DNA of 11,184 nucleotides. It comes from an uncultured Bacillaceae bacterium. Lineage in GTDB: Bacteria; Bacillota; Bacilli; Bacillales; Amphibacillaceae. Both the position numbers and the translations under genes were made by a program. Below, piece by piece: positions 1 through 6,952 of the stretch. Numbering within the stretch: the stretch's first letter is position 1; every line of letters begins with the position of its first letter. The notes beneath the pieces are model-generated. The model was given only the letters and a program-made list of their open reading frames with translations, searched no databases and was not told the DNA's origin. The stretch is from positions 1 through 11,184 of the forward strand of contig CALZEK010000027.1 in NCBI GenBank assembly GCA_945639745.1. The letters are read 5' to 3'.

Positions 1-361
1 CAACTGCTTCTGCTCCTGAGTTAAAGAACGCCGCTTGTTTAGCCATGGTACCAGGTGTAATTTCACATATTTTCTTAGCTAATTTTAAATAGCTTTCATA
101 CATGATGACATTAAAACCAGGATGTAAAAATTTATCAACTTGTTCATGGACTTTTTTAGTGATTCTTGGATGTGAATGGCCAACATTTAAAGTACCAATT
201 GCACTTGCAAAATCAATCCATTCATTTCCATCAATGTCAGTTACCGTCGCACCGCTTGCAAAATCAGCGATCGCTAAGTTGCCATTGCCAATTGCTTTTG
301 GAACAAATTCATCACGCATATTTTGTAAATCTCTTGTATTGAGTTTATTAGTTGTCGTCAT
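1..361 (-). CDS. gabT: 4-aminobutyrate aminotransferase, N-terminal part (runs off the window)
   Basis: This is the first 120 codons of a class-III, PLP-dependent aminotransferase; the rest lies left of base 1. The family transfers the amino group of 4-aminobutyrate to 2-oxoglutarate, giving succinate semialdehyde and glutamate in the cytoplasm. Visible family features are the GATVTDIDGNEWIDF strand region (residues 37-51), GTLNVGHSHP (56-65), and NSGAEAV at the window edge (114-120), part of the cofactor phosphate-binding loop. The catalytic lysine is outside the window. The ATG at 361-359 is preceded by an AGGGGG ribosome binding site 8 nt upstream. It is divergent from a GabR-type regulator, which supports the GABA assignment over ornithine- or acetylornithine-specific relatives. 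Whether gabD follows cannot be seen. Confidence 0.85.
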   Translation of the reverse strand, partial: MTTTNKLNTRDLQNMRDEFVPKAIGNGNLAIADFASGATVTDIDGNEWIDFASAIGTLNVGHSHPRITKKVHEQVDKFLHPGFNVIMYESYLKLAKKICEITPGTMAKQAAFFNSGAEAV

Positions 362-405
362 AATAATACCCCCTCTTATGATACTTTTAGTATGACAGAA
401 ATGTA

Positions 406-434
406 ATTTTAAAAAAGGGTCAGCAAACAGACAA
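406..434 (-). promoter_or_regulatory. Predicted sigma-A promoter of gabT
   Basis: On the minus strand, TTGTCT (434-429) and TAAAAT (411-406) are separated by exactly 17 bases. The match to consensus is 4/6 and 5/6. Transcription would start near 399, leaving a leader of about 38 nt before the gabT start. The candidate operator repeats lie directly over the spacer and -35 box. This is a pattern match only. Confidence 0.5.
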
Positions 435-446
435 AAAAGGGGTCAG
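411..446. promoter_or_regulatory. Direct repeats, candidate GabR operator
   Basis: AAAAAAGGGTCAG (411-423) and AAAAAAGGGGTCAG (433-446) form an imperfect direct repeat, start to start 22 bp, about two helical turns. MocR/GabR regulators are known to bind paired direct repeats in the divergent intergenic region. Here the two copies cover the spacer and -35 of the predicted gabT promoter. The second copy ends 16 bases before the gabR start codon, so it may also serve autoregulation. No gabR promoter was recognised. Confidence 0.45.
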
Positions 447-462
447 ACAAGGAGAAATTCAT

Positions 463-1863
463 ATGATTCAGTTGAATATTAAAAGTCAGGCAGGATTTAT
501 TTACAAACAAATTTATCAAGCATTAAAAAATTATATTCTAACAAATAAATTAAAGGCAGGAGATAAATTACCGTCTAAAAGAGAGTTAGCTGAACAAGAA
601 CAGGTAAGTTTAAATACGGTATCTAATGCCTATGATCAATTGTTAGCAGAAGGATATATTTATTCAATCGAACGTTTAGGATATTTTGTTGAAGACATAG
701 CACCTTTTAAAAATCGAAACGAGGAAAGAAATCATTTTCCGGAAGGTTTGCGTGAAACAGATTTGGATTTAACAGGATGGTTATCTTTATCGCATAACAA
801 AATCGATTTAACTGATTTTCCTATTAAAGATTGGTTAAAACATCAGCAAATTGCTTTTAAAGAAAATCATTTAGCGTTACAGACAATTCCACATATGCAA
901 GGTCCTTTAACGGTAAGAAAAACGATTGCTCGCATGTTACTATTTAATCGAGGAGTAAAGTGTGAGCCGGAACAAATAATTTTAGGTGCAGGTACACAAG
1001 GTTTATTAAAACAATTGATTGAATTATTTCCTAAAGAAACTGTTATCGGCTTAGAAAATCCAGGATATCCAAGATTTCATCAATTATTTAAGGACAATGG
1101 TAATAAAATAGAATGGATAGACTTAGATAAAAAAGGTGCTTCAATGACTGCGATTAATCAGATTAATCCTAACATCCTAGTGATTACACCGTCTCATCAA
1201 TTTCCCACAGGTGTGATTATGCCAGTTTCAAGACGAATTGATATTTTAAATTGGGCATTACAAGATGAGAAGCGTTATATTATCGAAGACGATTACGATA
1301 GTGAATTCAAATATGAAACAGATAATATTCCATCTTTACAAAGTTTAGATAAACATGAAACTGTTATTTATAATGGGACTTTTTCAAAAACATTATTTGC
1401 TGGAATGAGAGTAAGTTATATGGTCTTACCAATTGAATTATTAAAGAAGTATCAAACAGTTCATCGCAACTTAATGTGTACGAGTAATATGTTGGAGTTA
1501 TTTACATTAAGTCGGTTTATTGAGCAAGGTGATTATATGAGTTATGTTCGAAAAATGAATTATAAGTACGACTTAAAGAGAAAAAAACTTATTCAAGCAT
1601 TAGAAAATAAATTCCAAAATCAGATTCGAATCCATTCTATTCCAGCAGGATTACATTTTATTGCTGAAATTAAAACGGAAATAACTTATGAAGCATTTAC
1701 TGAAAAAGCAATTCAACAAAAACTGGAACTATCAACTTTGAGTTATTTTAAGCAAACAAAAACTCATTCATCAGATAGGCTCACAATTATTTTAGGCTTT
1801 GCTTATATAGCCCAAGAAGACATTGAAGAAGCGGTAGCAAGACTTTACCAAATTATTAATTAA
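463..1863 (+). CDS. gabR: GabR-like MocR-family transcriptional regulator
   Basis: This is a two-domain regulator of 466 aa; B. subtilis GabR is 479 aa. Residues about 10-75 are a GntR-type winged helix (QIYQALKNYIL, LPSKRELAE, AYDQLLAEGYIYSIER). Residues about 100-466 are an aminotransferase type I fold that binds PLP but serves as a sensor. The PLP lysine is K309 in GTFSKT, and EDDYDSEF gives D276 and Y278. From memory of GabR these match its K312, D279 and Y281, and R204 matches R207. The position of GabR R430, which contacts the GABA carboxylate, reads Tyr (Y428) here. The ATG at 463 has AAGGAGA 7 nt upstream. The divergent gabT neighbour implies control of GABA catabolism; a PdxR-like role in vitamin B6 synthesis is less likely because no pdx genes are adjacent. 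Confidence 0.8.
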   Translation: MIQLNIKSQAGFIYKQIYQALKNYILTNKLKAGDKLPSKRELAEQEQVSLNTVSNAYDQLLAEGYIYSIERLGYFVEDIAPFKNRNEERNHFPEGLRETDLDLTGWLSLSHNKIDLTDFPIKDWLKHQQIAFKENHLALQTIPHMQGPLTVRKTIARMLLFNRGVKCEPEQIILGAGTQGLLKQLIELFPKETVIGLENPGYPRFHQLFKDNGNKIEWIDLDKKGASMTAINQINPNILVITPSHQFPTGVIMPVSRRIDILNWALQDEKRYIIEDDYDSEFKYETDNIPSLQSLDKHETVIYNGTFSKTLFAGMRVSYMVLPIELLKKYQTVHRNLMCTSNMLELFTLSRFIEQGDYMSYVRKMNYKYDLKRKKLIQALENKFQNQIRIHSIPAGLHFIAEIKTEITYEAFTEKAIQQKLELSTLSYFKQTKTHSSDRLTIILGFAYIAQEDIEEAVARLYQIIN

Positions 1864-1864
1864 T

Positions 1865-2020
1865 TCATTTAATATACTTAGCAAAATAAATTGCAAAAGC
1901 TAAACAAACTGAAGCGATTACAGAAGCAACAATGCCACTAAAAATAAAATCTATTTGATAAATGAAAAATAAGCCAATAATAGCTAATAAAGTAAAAAAA
2001 TATGTTAAGTATCGTCGCAT
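1865..2020 (-). CDS. Small hydrophobic membrane protein, 51 aa, unknown function
   Basis: This short gene has a well-placed start. The ATG at 2020-2018 follows a perfect GGAGG (2031-2027) with 6 nt spacing. The protein begins MRRYLTYFF, has two likely transmembrane segments (about residues 5-21 and 26-47) joined by a short YQIDFIF turn, and ends in AKYIK. By the positive-inside rule, the Arg pair at the N-terminus and the Lys residues at the C-terminus would both be cytoplasmic, giving a hairpin topology. An upstream ATG at 2026 is in frame but touches the ribosome binding site, so it is unlikely. The gene is convergent with gabR, with one base between the stop codons and no terminator hairpin. 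I do not recognise the family. Confidence 0.65.
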   Translation of the reverse strand: MRRYLTYFFTLLAIIGLFFIYQIDFIFSGIVASVIASVCLAFAIYFAKYIK

Positions 2021-2039
2021 ATGCATCCTCCGTCATTCT

Positions 2040-2068
2040 AATATATACTTTTATTTTGATTCTGTCAT
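2040..2068 (-). promoter_or_regulatory. Predicted promoter of the 51-aa membrane protein gene
   Basis: On the minus strand, ATGACA (2068-2063) and TATATT (2045-2040) are 17 bases apart, each 5/6 to the sigma-A consensus. The start of transcription would be near 2033, only about 13 nt before the ATG. The leader is therefore just long enough to contain the GGAGG. Confidence 0.5.
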
Positions 2069-2145
2069 TTAATAAAGCGTTTTCAAAACTCGATTTATTA
2101 TCTGAATTAGCGTATTCTTAGAATGAATAGACTCATCTAGATAGA

Positions 2146-2151
2146 AGGGAG
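2146..2151 (+). promoter_or_regulatory. Ribosome binding site deciding the nnr start
   Basis: AGGGAG at 2146-2151 overlaps a possible GTG start at 2151, so that codon cannot be the start. The ATG at 2160 is 8 nt downstream and is chosen. Confidence 0.65.
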
Positions 2152-2159
2152 TGTTTGAC

Positions 2160-3605
2160 ATGTATATTTACAATGAACAACAAATCAAAACAATAGATCA
2201 AGCAGCGCATGAGCAAGGGGTTACTTTATACACACTTATGGAAAATGCAGGTCATGGTTTATTTAAAAAAATTCAAAAGCAAATAACAAAAAAAGATAAG
2301 ATCCTTATTTTATGTGGTAGAGGAAATAATGGTGGAGATGGTGTTGTACTGGCAAGGCATCTAAATCAAAATGGCTATCAAGTCTTATTAACATTTCCAC
2401 TGGGAAAACCAAACTCAGAAATCACAAAGCAACATCTTGAGCATTACGAAGCGCAAGGATATGTTGTAAGTATGTTTGACTATTATCAAACATATGATGT
2501 GATTATTGATAGCTTAATTGGGATTAGTTTGAACCGAGCTCCTAATAAACATTTAAATGAACTTTTAACTTGGTGTAATCGTTCAAAAGCATTAAAAATA
2601 GCAATAGATCTACCAACAGGTGTGAGTGCAAATGAGGGGGAAGCGGATGATGCTTTTAAAGCGGATTTAACACTTTGTTTACATGGTGTTAAACCATCTG
2701 CATATTTAGTGAATACATCGCGTTATTTTGGTGAAATAGAAGTTGTTGATATAGGTTTAAAACAAACGAGTAAAATGAAAGTTATTGAAGAAAAAGATGT
2801 TGCAGAAGCATTACCTGAAAGACCCTCTTATGGACACAAGGGAACTTTCGGTACCAGTTTACTTGTTGCAGGATCAAAAGAAATGCCAGGTAGTGCTGCT
2901 TTAAGCAGTATCGGTGCGATTCGTTCGGGAACAGGCAGATTGACAGTAGCAACTGAGATGTCAGTGATTCAAGCAATTGTTACTCATGTGCCTGAAGCTA
3001 CCTTTAAAGATATTCAACATCCTCTAAATTTATTAGAGTATGACGCATTAGCAATTGGCCCAGGCATTAAAGATCTTAAGCAAGCAACGACGATTATCCA
3101 GGAAGGTTTGGAAATAGGTTTACCTATAGTCATCGATGCAAGTGCACTTCATTCCTTCAAAGAATGGATTCATGAAATTAAAACATTTAAATCAGCTGTT
3201 GTTTTAACACCACATCCTGGAGAGTTTAGTATGATGACCGGTTATTCAATCAAAAATATTATGAAAAATACATTAGAACTTGCTAGTGAATATGCAACGA
3301 TTCATAAAGTAATCGTAGTTTTAAAGGGTGAAAATACAGTTATTGCCTTTCCAGAAGGGAATGTGTGGATTAATACAACAGGGAACAGTTCGCTTGCTAA
3401 AGGGGGAACGGGTGATGTTCTAACGGGGATTATTTTAAGCTTATTAAGTTATTATGAAGATAAGCAAGCAGCTGTGATTAATGCTGTTTATATCCATGGT
3501 TTAGCAGCAGAGCTATGGAGTGAAAAATACAGCAAAGCAACAATGACTGCTTCAGATTTTGAATATTTATTACCACAAGTATTTAAACAATTAGAAACAA
3601 AATAA
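2160..3605 (+). CDS. nnr: Bifunctional NAD(P)HX epimerase / ADP-dependent NAD(P)HX dehydratase
   Basis: This is a metabolite-repair enzyme of 481 aa that restores hydrated, damaged NADH and NADPH. The N-terminal YjeF_N epimerase domain (about 1-215) shows GRGNNGGDG (53-61) and IDLPTGVSANEG with D150. The C-terminal ribokinase-like dehydratase domain (about 225-481) shows GHKGTFG (225-231), AIGPGI (298-303), VIDASAL, TPHPGEF (350-356) and GGTGDVLTG (415-423), in which D419 is the expected catalytic aspartate. Length and order fit fused bacterial Nnr proteins. In the epimerase domain the segment usually read as DALxGTG is DSLIGIS (117-123), a small departure of unknown effect. It is a single-gene unit ended by a hairpin terminator at 3604-3630. 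Confidence 0.9.
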   Translation: MYIYNEQQIKTIDQAAHEQGVTLYTLMENAGHGLFKKIQKQITKKDKILILCGRGNNGGDGVVLARHLNQNGYQVLLTFPLGKPNSEITKQHLEHYEAQGYVVSMFDYYQTYDVIIDSLIGISLNRAPNKHLNELLTWCNRSKALKIAIDLPTGVSANEGEADDAFKADLTLCLHGVKPSAYLVNTSRYFGEIEVVDIGLKQTSKMKVIEEKDVAEALPERPSYGHKGTFGTSLLVAGSKEMPGSAALSSIGAIRSGTGRLTVATEMSVIQAIVTHVPEATFKDIQHPLNLLEYDALAIGPGIKDLKQATTIIQEGLEIGLPIVIDASALHSFKEWIHEIKTFKSAVVLTPHPGEFSMMTGYSIKNIMKNTLELASEYATIHKVIVVLKGENTVIAFPEGNVWINTTGNSSLAKGGTGDVLTGIILSLLSYYEDKQAAVINAVYIHGLAAELWSEKYSKATMTASDFEYLLPQVFKQLETK

Positions 3606-3630
3606 AAGCCATCTAATTTAGATGGCTTTT
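3604..3630. terminator. Bidirectional rho-independent terminator between nnr and ctaG
   Basis: A perfect 12-bp stem, AAAAGCCATCTA / TAGATGGCTTTT, has a 3-nt loop (ATT). The arms start with A-runs and end with T-runs, so it works in both directions. It overlaps the nnr stop codon and lies 6 bases beyond the end of ctaG. Confidence 0.9.
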
Positions 3631-3636
3631 ATTTTG

Positions 3637-4509
3637 TTATCGTTTAGGCGGATTATCTTTATTTGGAAGATGGACAACAACACCACGCATATAGCGAATG
3701 TGTTTTGTGTTTTCAATATCGCCTTTTTCTTCTTCGTTTTGACGCCAGATAATTAAAATGAAAAGTAAGGCAATAATATAACTACCAAGTTGGAAGAGTT
3801 TTAATGTTGCTCCAGCAAGTTGTTGATCGTAAATCGGTGTAAACCGCGGTAATAAATTTGTCATCACAGCCTCGTAAACTGGAAATTGGACTTTTTGAAC
3901 AACAATATAGAAAAAACCAATTGGTATTAAAAATGCAGAAGCAAAAAAGATATAGCCTGCTCTTAATATATACGTTAAACGAGTCATTTCTGGAAGTGGA
4001 TTAATAATCACCCACCACATAAAAATAGCGTGAATAAATAAAATAAAGTGGGCAATTGCCATCAAGATTAAATGTTCATGGAAAAAATTATGAACACCAG
4101 GGATTAAAAAGATTGATAATAAACCATTAAACATAAATAAAGTTAACCATGGATGACCTGCTACATGAATAATAAAGCGTACGCGATAGTCCCAAATGTT
4201 TTGTCTGAAAAATTGTCTCGGAATACTTAACATTAATAAAGGGATAACAACAAAAAATTGGACAGCAAGTTGTAACACATAAGCACTAAATAAATAATCA
4301 ATTCCAATCACATTTATTGGTGTGCTTGTCACCAGCAAAAATGCTAAGATTCCAATAAAAAAGTATTTTCTTTGCTTAGAAGTTACATGAAAGGCCGGGG
4401 AATTGACAATTTTTTTATAATAAAAGTAAGTTAATAATACAGCTATAACAATCCAGTGAGGTTTGAACAGAGTATATAAACTATAATTGTTAATAAGTAA
4501 TTCCCACAA
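3637..4509 (-). CDS. ctaG: CtaG-family cytochrome c oxidase assembly factor (caa3 type)
   Basis: This is an integral membrane protein of 290 aa with about seven hydrophobic segments (near residues 18-34, 48-66, 76-98, 116-135, 143-168, 183-204 and 232-252). The stretch SAYVLQLAVQFFVVIPLLML followed by SIPRQFF resembles the conserved core of the caa3_CtaG family, needed for copper-centre assembly of the caa3 oxidase in Bacillus. Members often have histidines in this core that read as non-His here, so the assignment is by overall pattern. The start is TTG at 4509-4507, preceded by AAGGAGG (4524-4518) with 8 nt spacing; the nearby ATG at 4515 is out of frame. It lies 48 nt downstream of the rhomboid gene with no terminator between, so the two are probably co-transcribed. 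Confidence 0.75.
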   Translation of the reverse strand: MWELLINNYSLYTLFKPHWIVIAVLLTYFYYKKIVNSPAFHVTSKQRKYFFIGILAFLLVTSTPINVIGIDYLFSAYVLQLAVQFFVVIPLLMLSIPRQFFRQNIWDYRVRFIIHVAGHPWLTLFMFNGLLSIFLIPGVHNFFHEHLILMAIAHFILFIHAIFMWWVIINPLPEMTRLTYILRAGYIFFASAFLIPIGFFYIVVQKVQFPVYEAVMTNLLPRFTPIYDQQLAGATLKLFQLGSYIIALLFILIIWRQNEEEKGDIENTKHIRYMRGVVVHLPNKDNPPKR

Positions 4510-4517
4510 AACATATT

Positions 4518-4524
4518 CCTCCTT
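4518..4524 (-). promoter_or_regulatory. Ribosome binding site selecting the TTG start of ctaG
   Basis: AAGGAGG is a full-length Shine-Dalgarno match 8 nt before the TTG at 4509. It shows that translation starts at this weak codon rather than at an internal ATG. Confidence 0.7.
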
Positions 4525-4557
4525 ATAAAGTTATATGATAGTTTACATGATATAGAT

Positions 4558-5184
4558 TTAATAATATGTGCGACTTGAAATGTTTTTTGCTTTTTTAAAA
4601 ATAAGAGGACCAATCAAAAAGCCTCCTAGGAAACCAAAAAGGTGGGCAGAAATATTTATATTAGGCATGAGAATGCTCATAACAACACCTAAAACAAAAA
4701 TAGTTTTAATGATTTGGCTATCAGCCTTACCAATTAAATCTTTTCTGAAAAAGACCATAAAAATATAAATCCCAAACAGACCGTAAATCGCTCCCGAGGC
4801 ACCTAAATGTGGGATGTAAGATTGCATATTTATAATAAAGGTCCCTAAATTACCAATAATACCTGTAAATAAATAAATGAAACTAAACTTTATACTGCCT
4901 AACATTTTTTCAAGTGCTGGACCAAACAAGATCAATGCAAACGTATTAAAGATAACATGACTGAAGTCAGCATGCAAAAATATAGGTGTCACTAAGCGCC
5001 AATATTCATCTAATAAAAAAATAGATAAATTATGTCCGACACCTAAATCGTATAATTTCAGACCGAAAGGTAACTTTAAAATATTAATTATAAACCATAG
5101 ACCAAGATTGACTAATGCTAAAAATGCAACAACTGGATAAAGCTTAATAAAATCACTAACACTTCTTTCAGTCCGTATAAACAT
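4558..5184 (-). CDS. Rhomboid-family intramembrane serine protease
   Basis: This 208-aa polytopic membrane protein has the rhomboid signature in order. HADFSHVIFN (71-80) ends in N80, the oxyanion residue. GASGAIYG (128-135) carries the nucleophile S130 in TM4. SAHLFGFLGG (179-188) carries the base H181 in TM6. All catalytic residues are present, so the enzyme should be active; the substrate is unknown. It has a six-helix core with a short cytoplasmic N-terminus. The start is ATG at 5184, with GGAGG 6-7 nt upstream; a longer reading from TTG at 5202 would run through the ribosome binding site. B. subtilis has a rhomboid gene, ydcA, next to acpS in a similar position. It is likely the first gene of a unit with ctaG. 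Confidence 0.88.
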   Translation of the reverse strand: MFIRTERSVSDFIKLYPVVAFLALVNLGLWFIINILKLPFGLKLYDLGVGHNLSIFLLDEYWRLVTPIFLHADFSHVIFNTFALILFGPALEKMLGSIKFSFIYLFTGIIGNLGTFIINMQSYIPHLGASGAIYGLFGIYIFMVFFRKDLIGKADSQIIKTIFVLGVVMSILMPNINISAHLFGFLGGFLIGPLIFKKAKNISSRTYY

Positions 5185-5213
5185 TAAAAAACCTCCGTAC
5201 AAATTGACTTCAT

Positions 5214-5255
5214 CGTGATTATCTCTATTTTAACACAAGCGTTAGGATAATCACG
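5214..5255. promoter_or_regulatory. Perfect 10-bp inverted repeat around the rhomboid promoter
   Basis: CGTGATTATC (5214-5223) and GATAATCACG (5246-5255) are exact reverse complements, separated by 22 bp. On the minus strand an extended -10, TGTTAAAAT (5235-5227), lies in the gap between the arms, with no consensus -35. One arm would cover the start of transcription and the other the -35 region. The 32-bp arm periodicity is about three helical turns. The likely role is an operator for an unknown dimeric regulator. Confidence 0.45.
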
Positions 5256-5272
5256 TTAATTGTTTATTATAA

Positions 5273-5301
5273 TTGACGCTCATTTTTTAAAACGATATTA
5301 T
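5273..5301 (+). promoter_or_regulatory. Sigma-A promoter of acpS-alr
   Basis: TTGACG (5273-5278), a 17-bp spacer, and TATTAT (5296-5301) match the consensus 5/6 each. Transcription should start near 5308, giving a leader of about 23 nt with AGGGGAG before the acpS ATG. Confidence 0.75.
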
Positions 5302-5330
5302 AAGAGTATTATAGTAGGGGAGATTACGAG

Positions 5331-5690
5331 ATGATCATCGGTATTGGTGTTGATTTAATTGAATTAAATCGAATCGAACGTGCTGTTACTAAAAACAAGC
5401 GTTTTATTCATCGGATATTAACGATAAATGAAGAAAAATTATATAATGAACTTCCTAGTTTTAAAAGAAAAATAGAATATTTAGCAGGTCGTTTTGCAGT
5501 AAAAGAAGCATTTGCAAAAGCAACAGGAGAAGGTTTAGGTAAGTTGAGTTTTCAAGATATTGAAATCCTAAAAAAAGATAATGGTGCACCTTATGTAAGT
5601 GCTACCGGATATGAAAACAAGCAGATATTTGTTTCAATTTCACATAGTAAAGAATATGTGGTTGCTCAAATAGTCCTAAATGACCATTAA
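5331..5690 (+). CDS. acpS: Holo-[acyl-carrier-protein] synthase
   Basis: This enzyme transfers 4'-phosphopantetheine from coenzyme A to the serine of apo-acyl carrier protein, switching on fatty acid synthesis. At 119 aa it is typical of group I AcpS trimers. IGIGVDLIEL (3-12) carries metal-binding D8, AGRFAVKEAFAKATG (52-66) carries E59, and SISHSKE (102-108) is the usual C-terminal motif. The start ATG has AGGGGAG 8 nt upstream. It is followed 19 nt later by alr; in B. subtilis a lipoprotein gene sits between the two, and its absence matches staphylococci. Confidence 0.95.
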   Translation: MIIGIGVDLIELNRIERAVTKNKRFIHRILTINEEKLYNELPSFKRKIEYLAGRFAVKEAFAKATGEGLGKLSFQDIEILKKDNGAPYVSATGYENKQIFVSISHSKEYVVAQIVLNDH

Positions 5691-5709
5691 GTAAGGAGTT
5701 GAAGCAAGA

Positions 5710-6828
5710 ATGAATAGAATGTACCGTAATACTTATGCAGAAATTGATTTAAATGCAATTAAAGAAAATCTCCATGCGATTCAAATCAATTTAGGGAGTA
5801 AAAAAAGGATTATTCCTGTTTTAAAGGCTAATGCTTATGGTCATGGTAGTGTTAAGGTAGCGGAATATTTAGAAGAAGTGGGATATGACATATTTGCTGT
5901 TGCATTATTAGAAGAAGCAATGGAACTCAGAGCATCGGGTGTTAGAGCAACTATTCTAGTTTTAGGATGGGTCGCACCACACTATGCTCATCTAGCGGTT
6001 AAACACGATTTTATTTTAACGGTTTTTCAGAAACAATGGTTAAAAGAGGTCGAAGCACTCGCTTTACAAGACACACTTCAAATTCATATTAAATTAGATA
6101 CGGGTATGGGGCGAAATGGTTTAAGAAACGAAGCAGAAGTGAGCGGATTTTTAAGTCAGTTAAGCGAGATGCAGTTCATTAAAGTAACTGGCTTATATAC
6201 ACATTTTGCTTCTGCTGATTATAAAGATTCTGCGTATTATAAAGAACAAATGCATAAATTTAATCAATTAGTGGAAATAATTTTTCAAATTTATAAAAAA
6301 GAGAGTTTGATGATTCATGTTGGCAATAGTGGTGCATCAATTCAACATGCAATGGATATGCCAACATATTCAAGGGTCGGTGTATCACTTTATGGAATGT
6401 ATCCTTCCTCAGACATTAAAGCTGCTAATTTAATTAAATTAAAACCAGCACTAGCTTTAAAAAGTGAAATTGTTCATGTTAAAAAAATGCACCAAGGAGA
6501 TAGAGTCAGTTACGGTGGAAGTTATATTGCTAAAGAAGGCGATTGGATAGGAACTGTGGCAATCGGATATGCAGATGGTTGGTTGCGAAAATTACAAGGG
6601 TCAACAGTGCTCGTCGCAGGTAAACGAATGAGTATTGTTGGTAGGATATGTATGGATATGTTGATGATTAAACTTGATCAGCATTATAAAGTTGGCACAG
6701 AAGTAACTTTAATTGGTAAAAATGGAAATGCAGTTATTTCGATTGATGAAATTGCTGAGCGTCTTGAGACAATTAATTATGAAGTAACAACAAATATTAC
6801 TAGTCGGGTACCAAGAATTTACAAATAA
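5710..6828 (+). CDS. alr: Alanine racemase
   Basis: This PLP enzyme interconverts L- and D-alanine for peptidoglycan precursors. The 372-aa protein has an N-terminal TIM barrel with the PLP lysine K39 in KANAYGHG and R136 in TGMGRNG, and a C-terminal beta domain with the second catalytic base Y268 in RVSYGGSY. GYADGWLR (286-293) and GRICMD (311-316) are further family motifs, and the end RVPRIY (366-371) is typical. The ATG at 5710 is chosen because AAGGAG is 11 nt upstream; the in-frame ATG at 5719 would be 20 nt away. It is likely co-transcribed with acpS from the promoter at 5273. No terminator of good quality follows, so some read-through into mazEF is possible. Confidence 0.95.
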   Translation: MNRMYRNTYAEIDLNAIKENLHAIQINLGSKKRIIPVLKANAYGHGSVKVAEYLEEVGYDIFAVALLEEAMELRASGVRATILVLGWVAPHYAHLAVKHDFILTVFQKQWLKEVEALALQDTLQIHIKLDTGMGRNGLRNEAEVSGFLSQLSEMQFIKVTGLYTHFASADYKDSAYYKEQMHKFNQLVEIIFQIYKKESLMIHVGNSGASIQHAMDMPTYSRVGVSLYGMYPSSDIKAANLIKLKPALALKSEIVHVKKMHQGDRVSYGGSYIAKEGDWIGTVAIGYADGWLRKLQGSTVLVAGKRMSIVGRICMDMLMIKLDQHYKVGTEVTLIGKNGNAVISIDEIAERLETINYEVTTNITSRVPRIYK

Positions 6829-6869
6829 GCAGAAAATACTGATATAATCAGCTAAATTTCAGTTTCCTT

Positions 6870-6898
6870 TTGCAATAGCCCCCTTAAAATGATAATAT
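6870..6898 (+). promoter_or_regulatory. Possible promoter of mazEF
   Basis: TTGCAA (6870-6875) and TAATAT (6893-6898) are 17 bp apart, each 4/6 to consensus. An overlapping GATAAT (6891-6896) at 15 bp spacing is an alternative -10. Either would start mazE transcripts near 6905. The 124-bp gap after alr makes a promoter here likely, but the match is weak. Confidence 0.3.
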
Positions 6899-6952
6899 TA
6901 AGTAAGTATTTGCACTTATTATCTAATTATATATTTTAGCGGGGGTGTAGTC

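Larger units (their letters stand above)
2021..2159. other. Intergenic region between the small membrane gene and nnr
   Basis: Apart from the minus-strand promoter and ribosome binding site, this stretch has no clear plus-strand promoter for the Nnr gene. A TATTAT at 2096-2101 could be a -10 box but lacks a convincing -35. A short palindrome, ATTCT-T-AGAAT (2114-2124), lies about 36 nt before the nnr start; its role is unknown. Confidence 0.35.

Noticed and set aside
102-395. Open frame of 97 codons on the plus strand
   Set aside because: It lies antisense to gabT, has no ribosome binding site, and the minus-strand protein is a clear aminotransferase.
2782-2976. Open frame of 64 codons on the minus strand
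   Set aside because: It lies inside nnr on the opposite strand and has no ribosome binding site or recognisable motif.
4568-4768. Open frame of 66 codons on the plus strand
   Set aside because: It is antisense to the end of the rhomboid gene and has no supporting signal.
6828-6876. Possible terminator after alr (CTGAT-ATA-ATCAG and flanking bases)
   Set aside because: The stem is only 5 bp and no T-run follows directly; longer pairings need several bulges.
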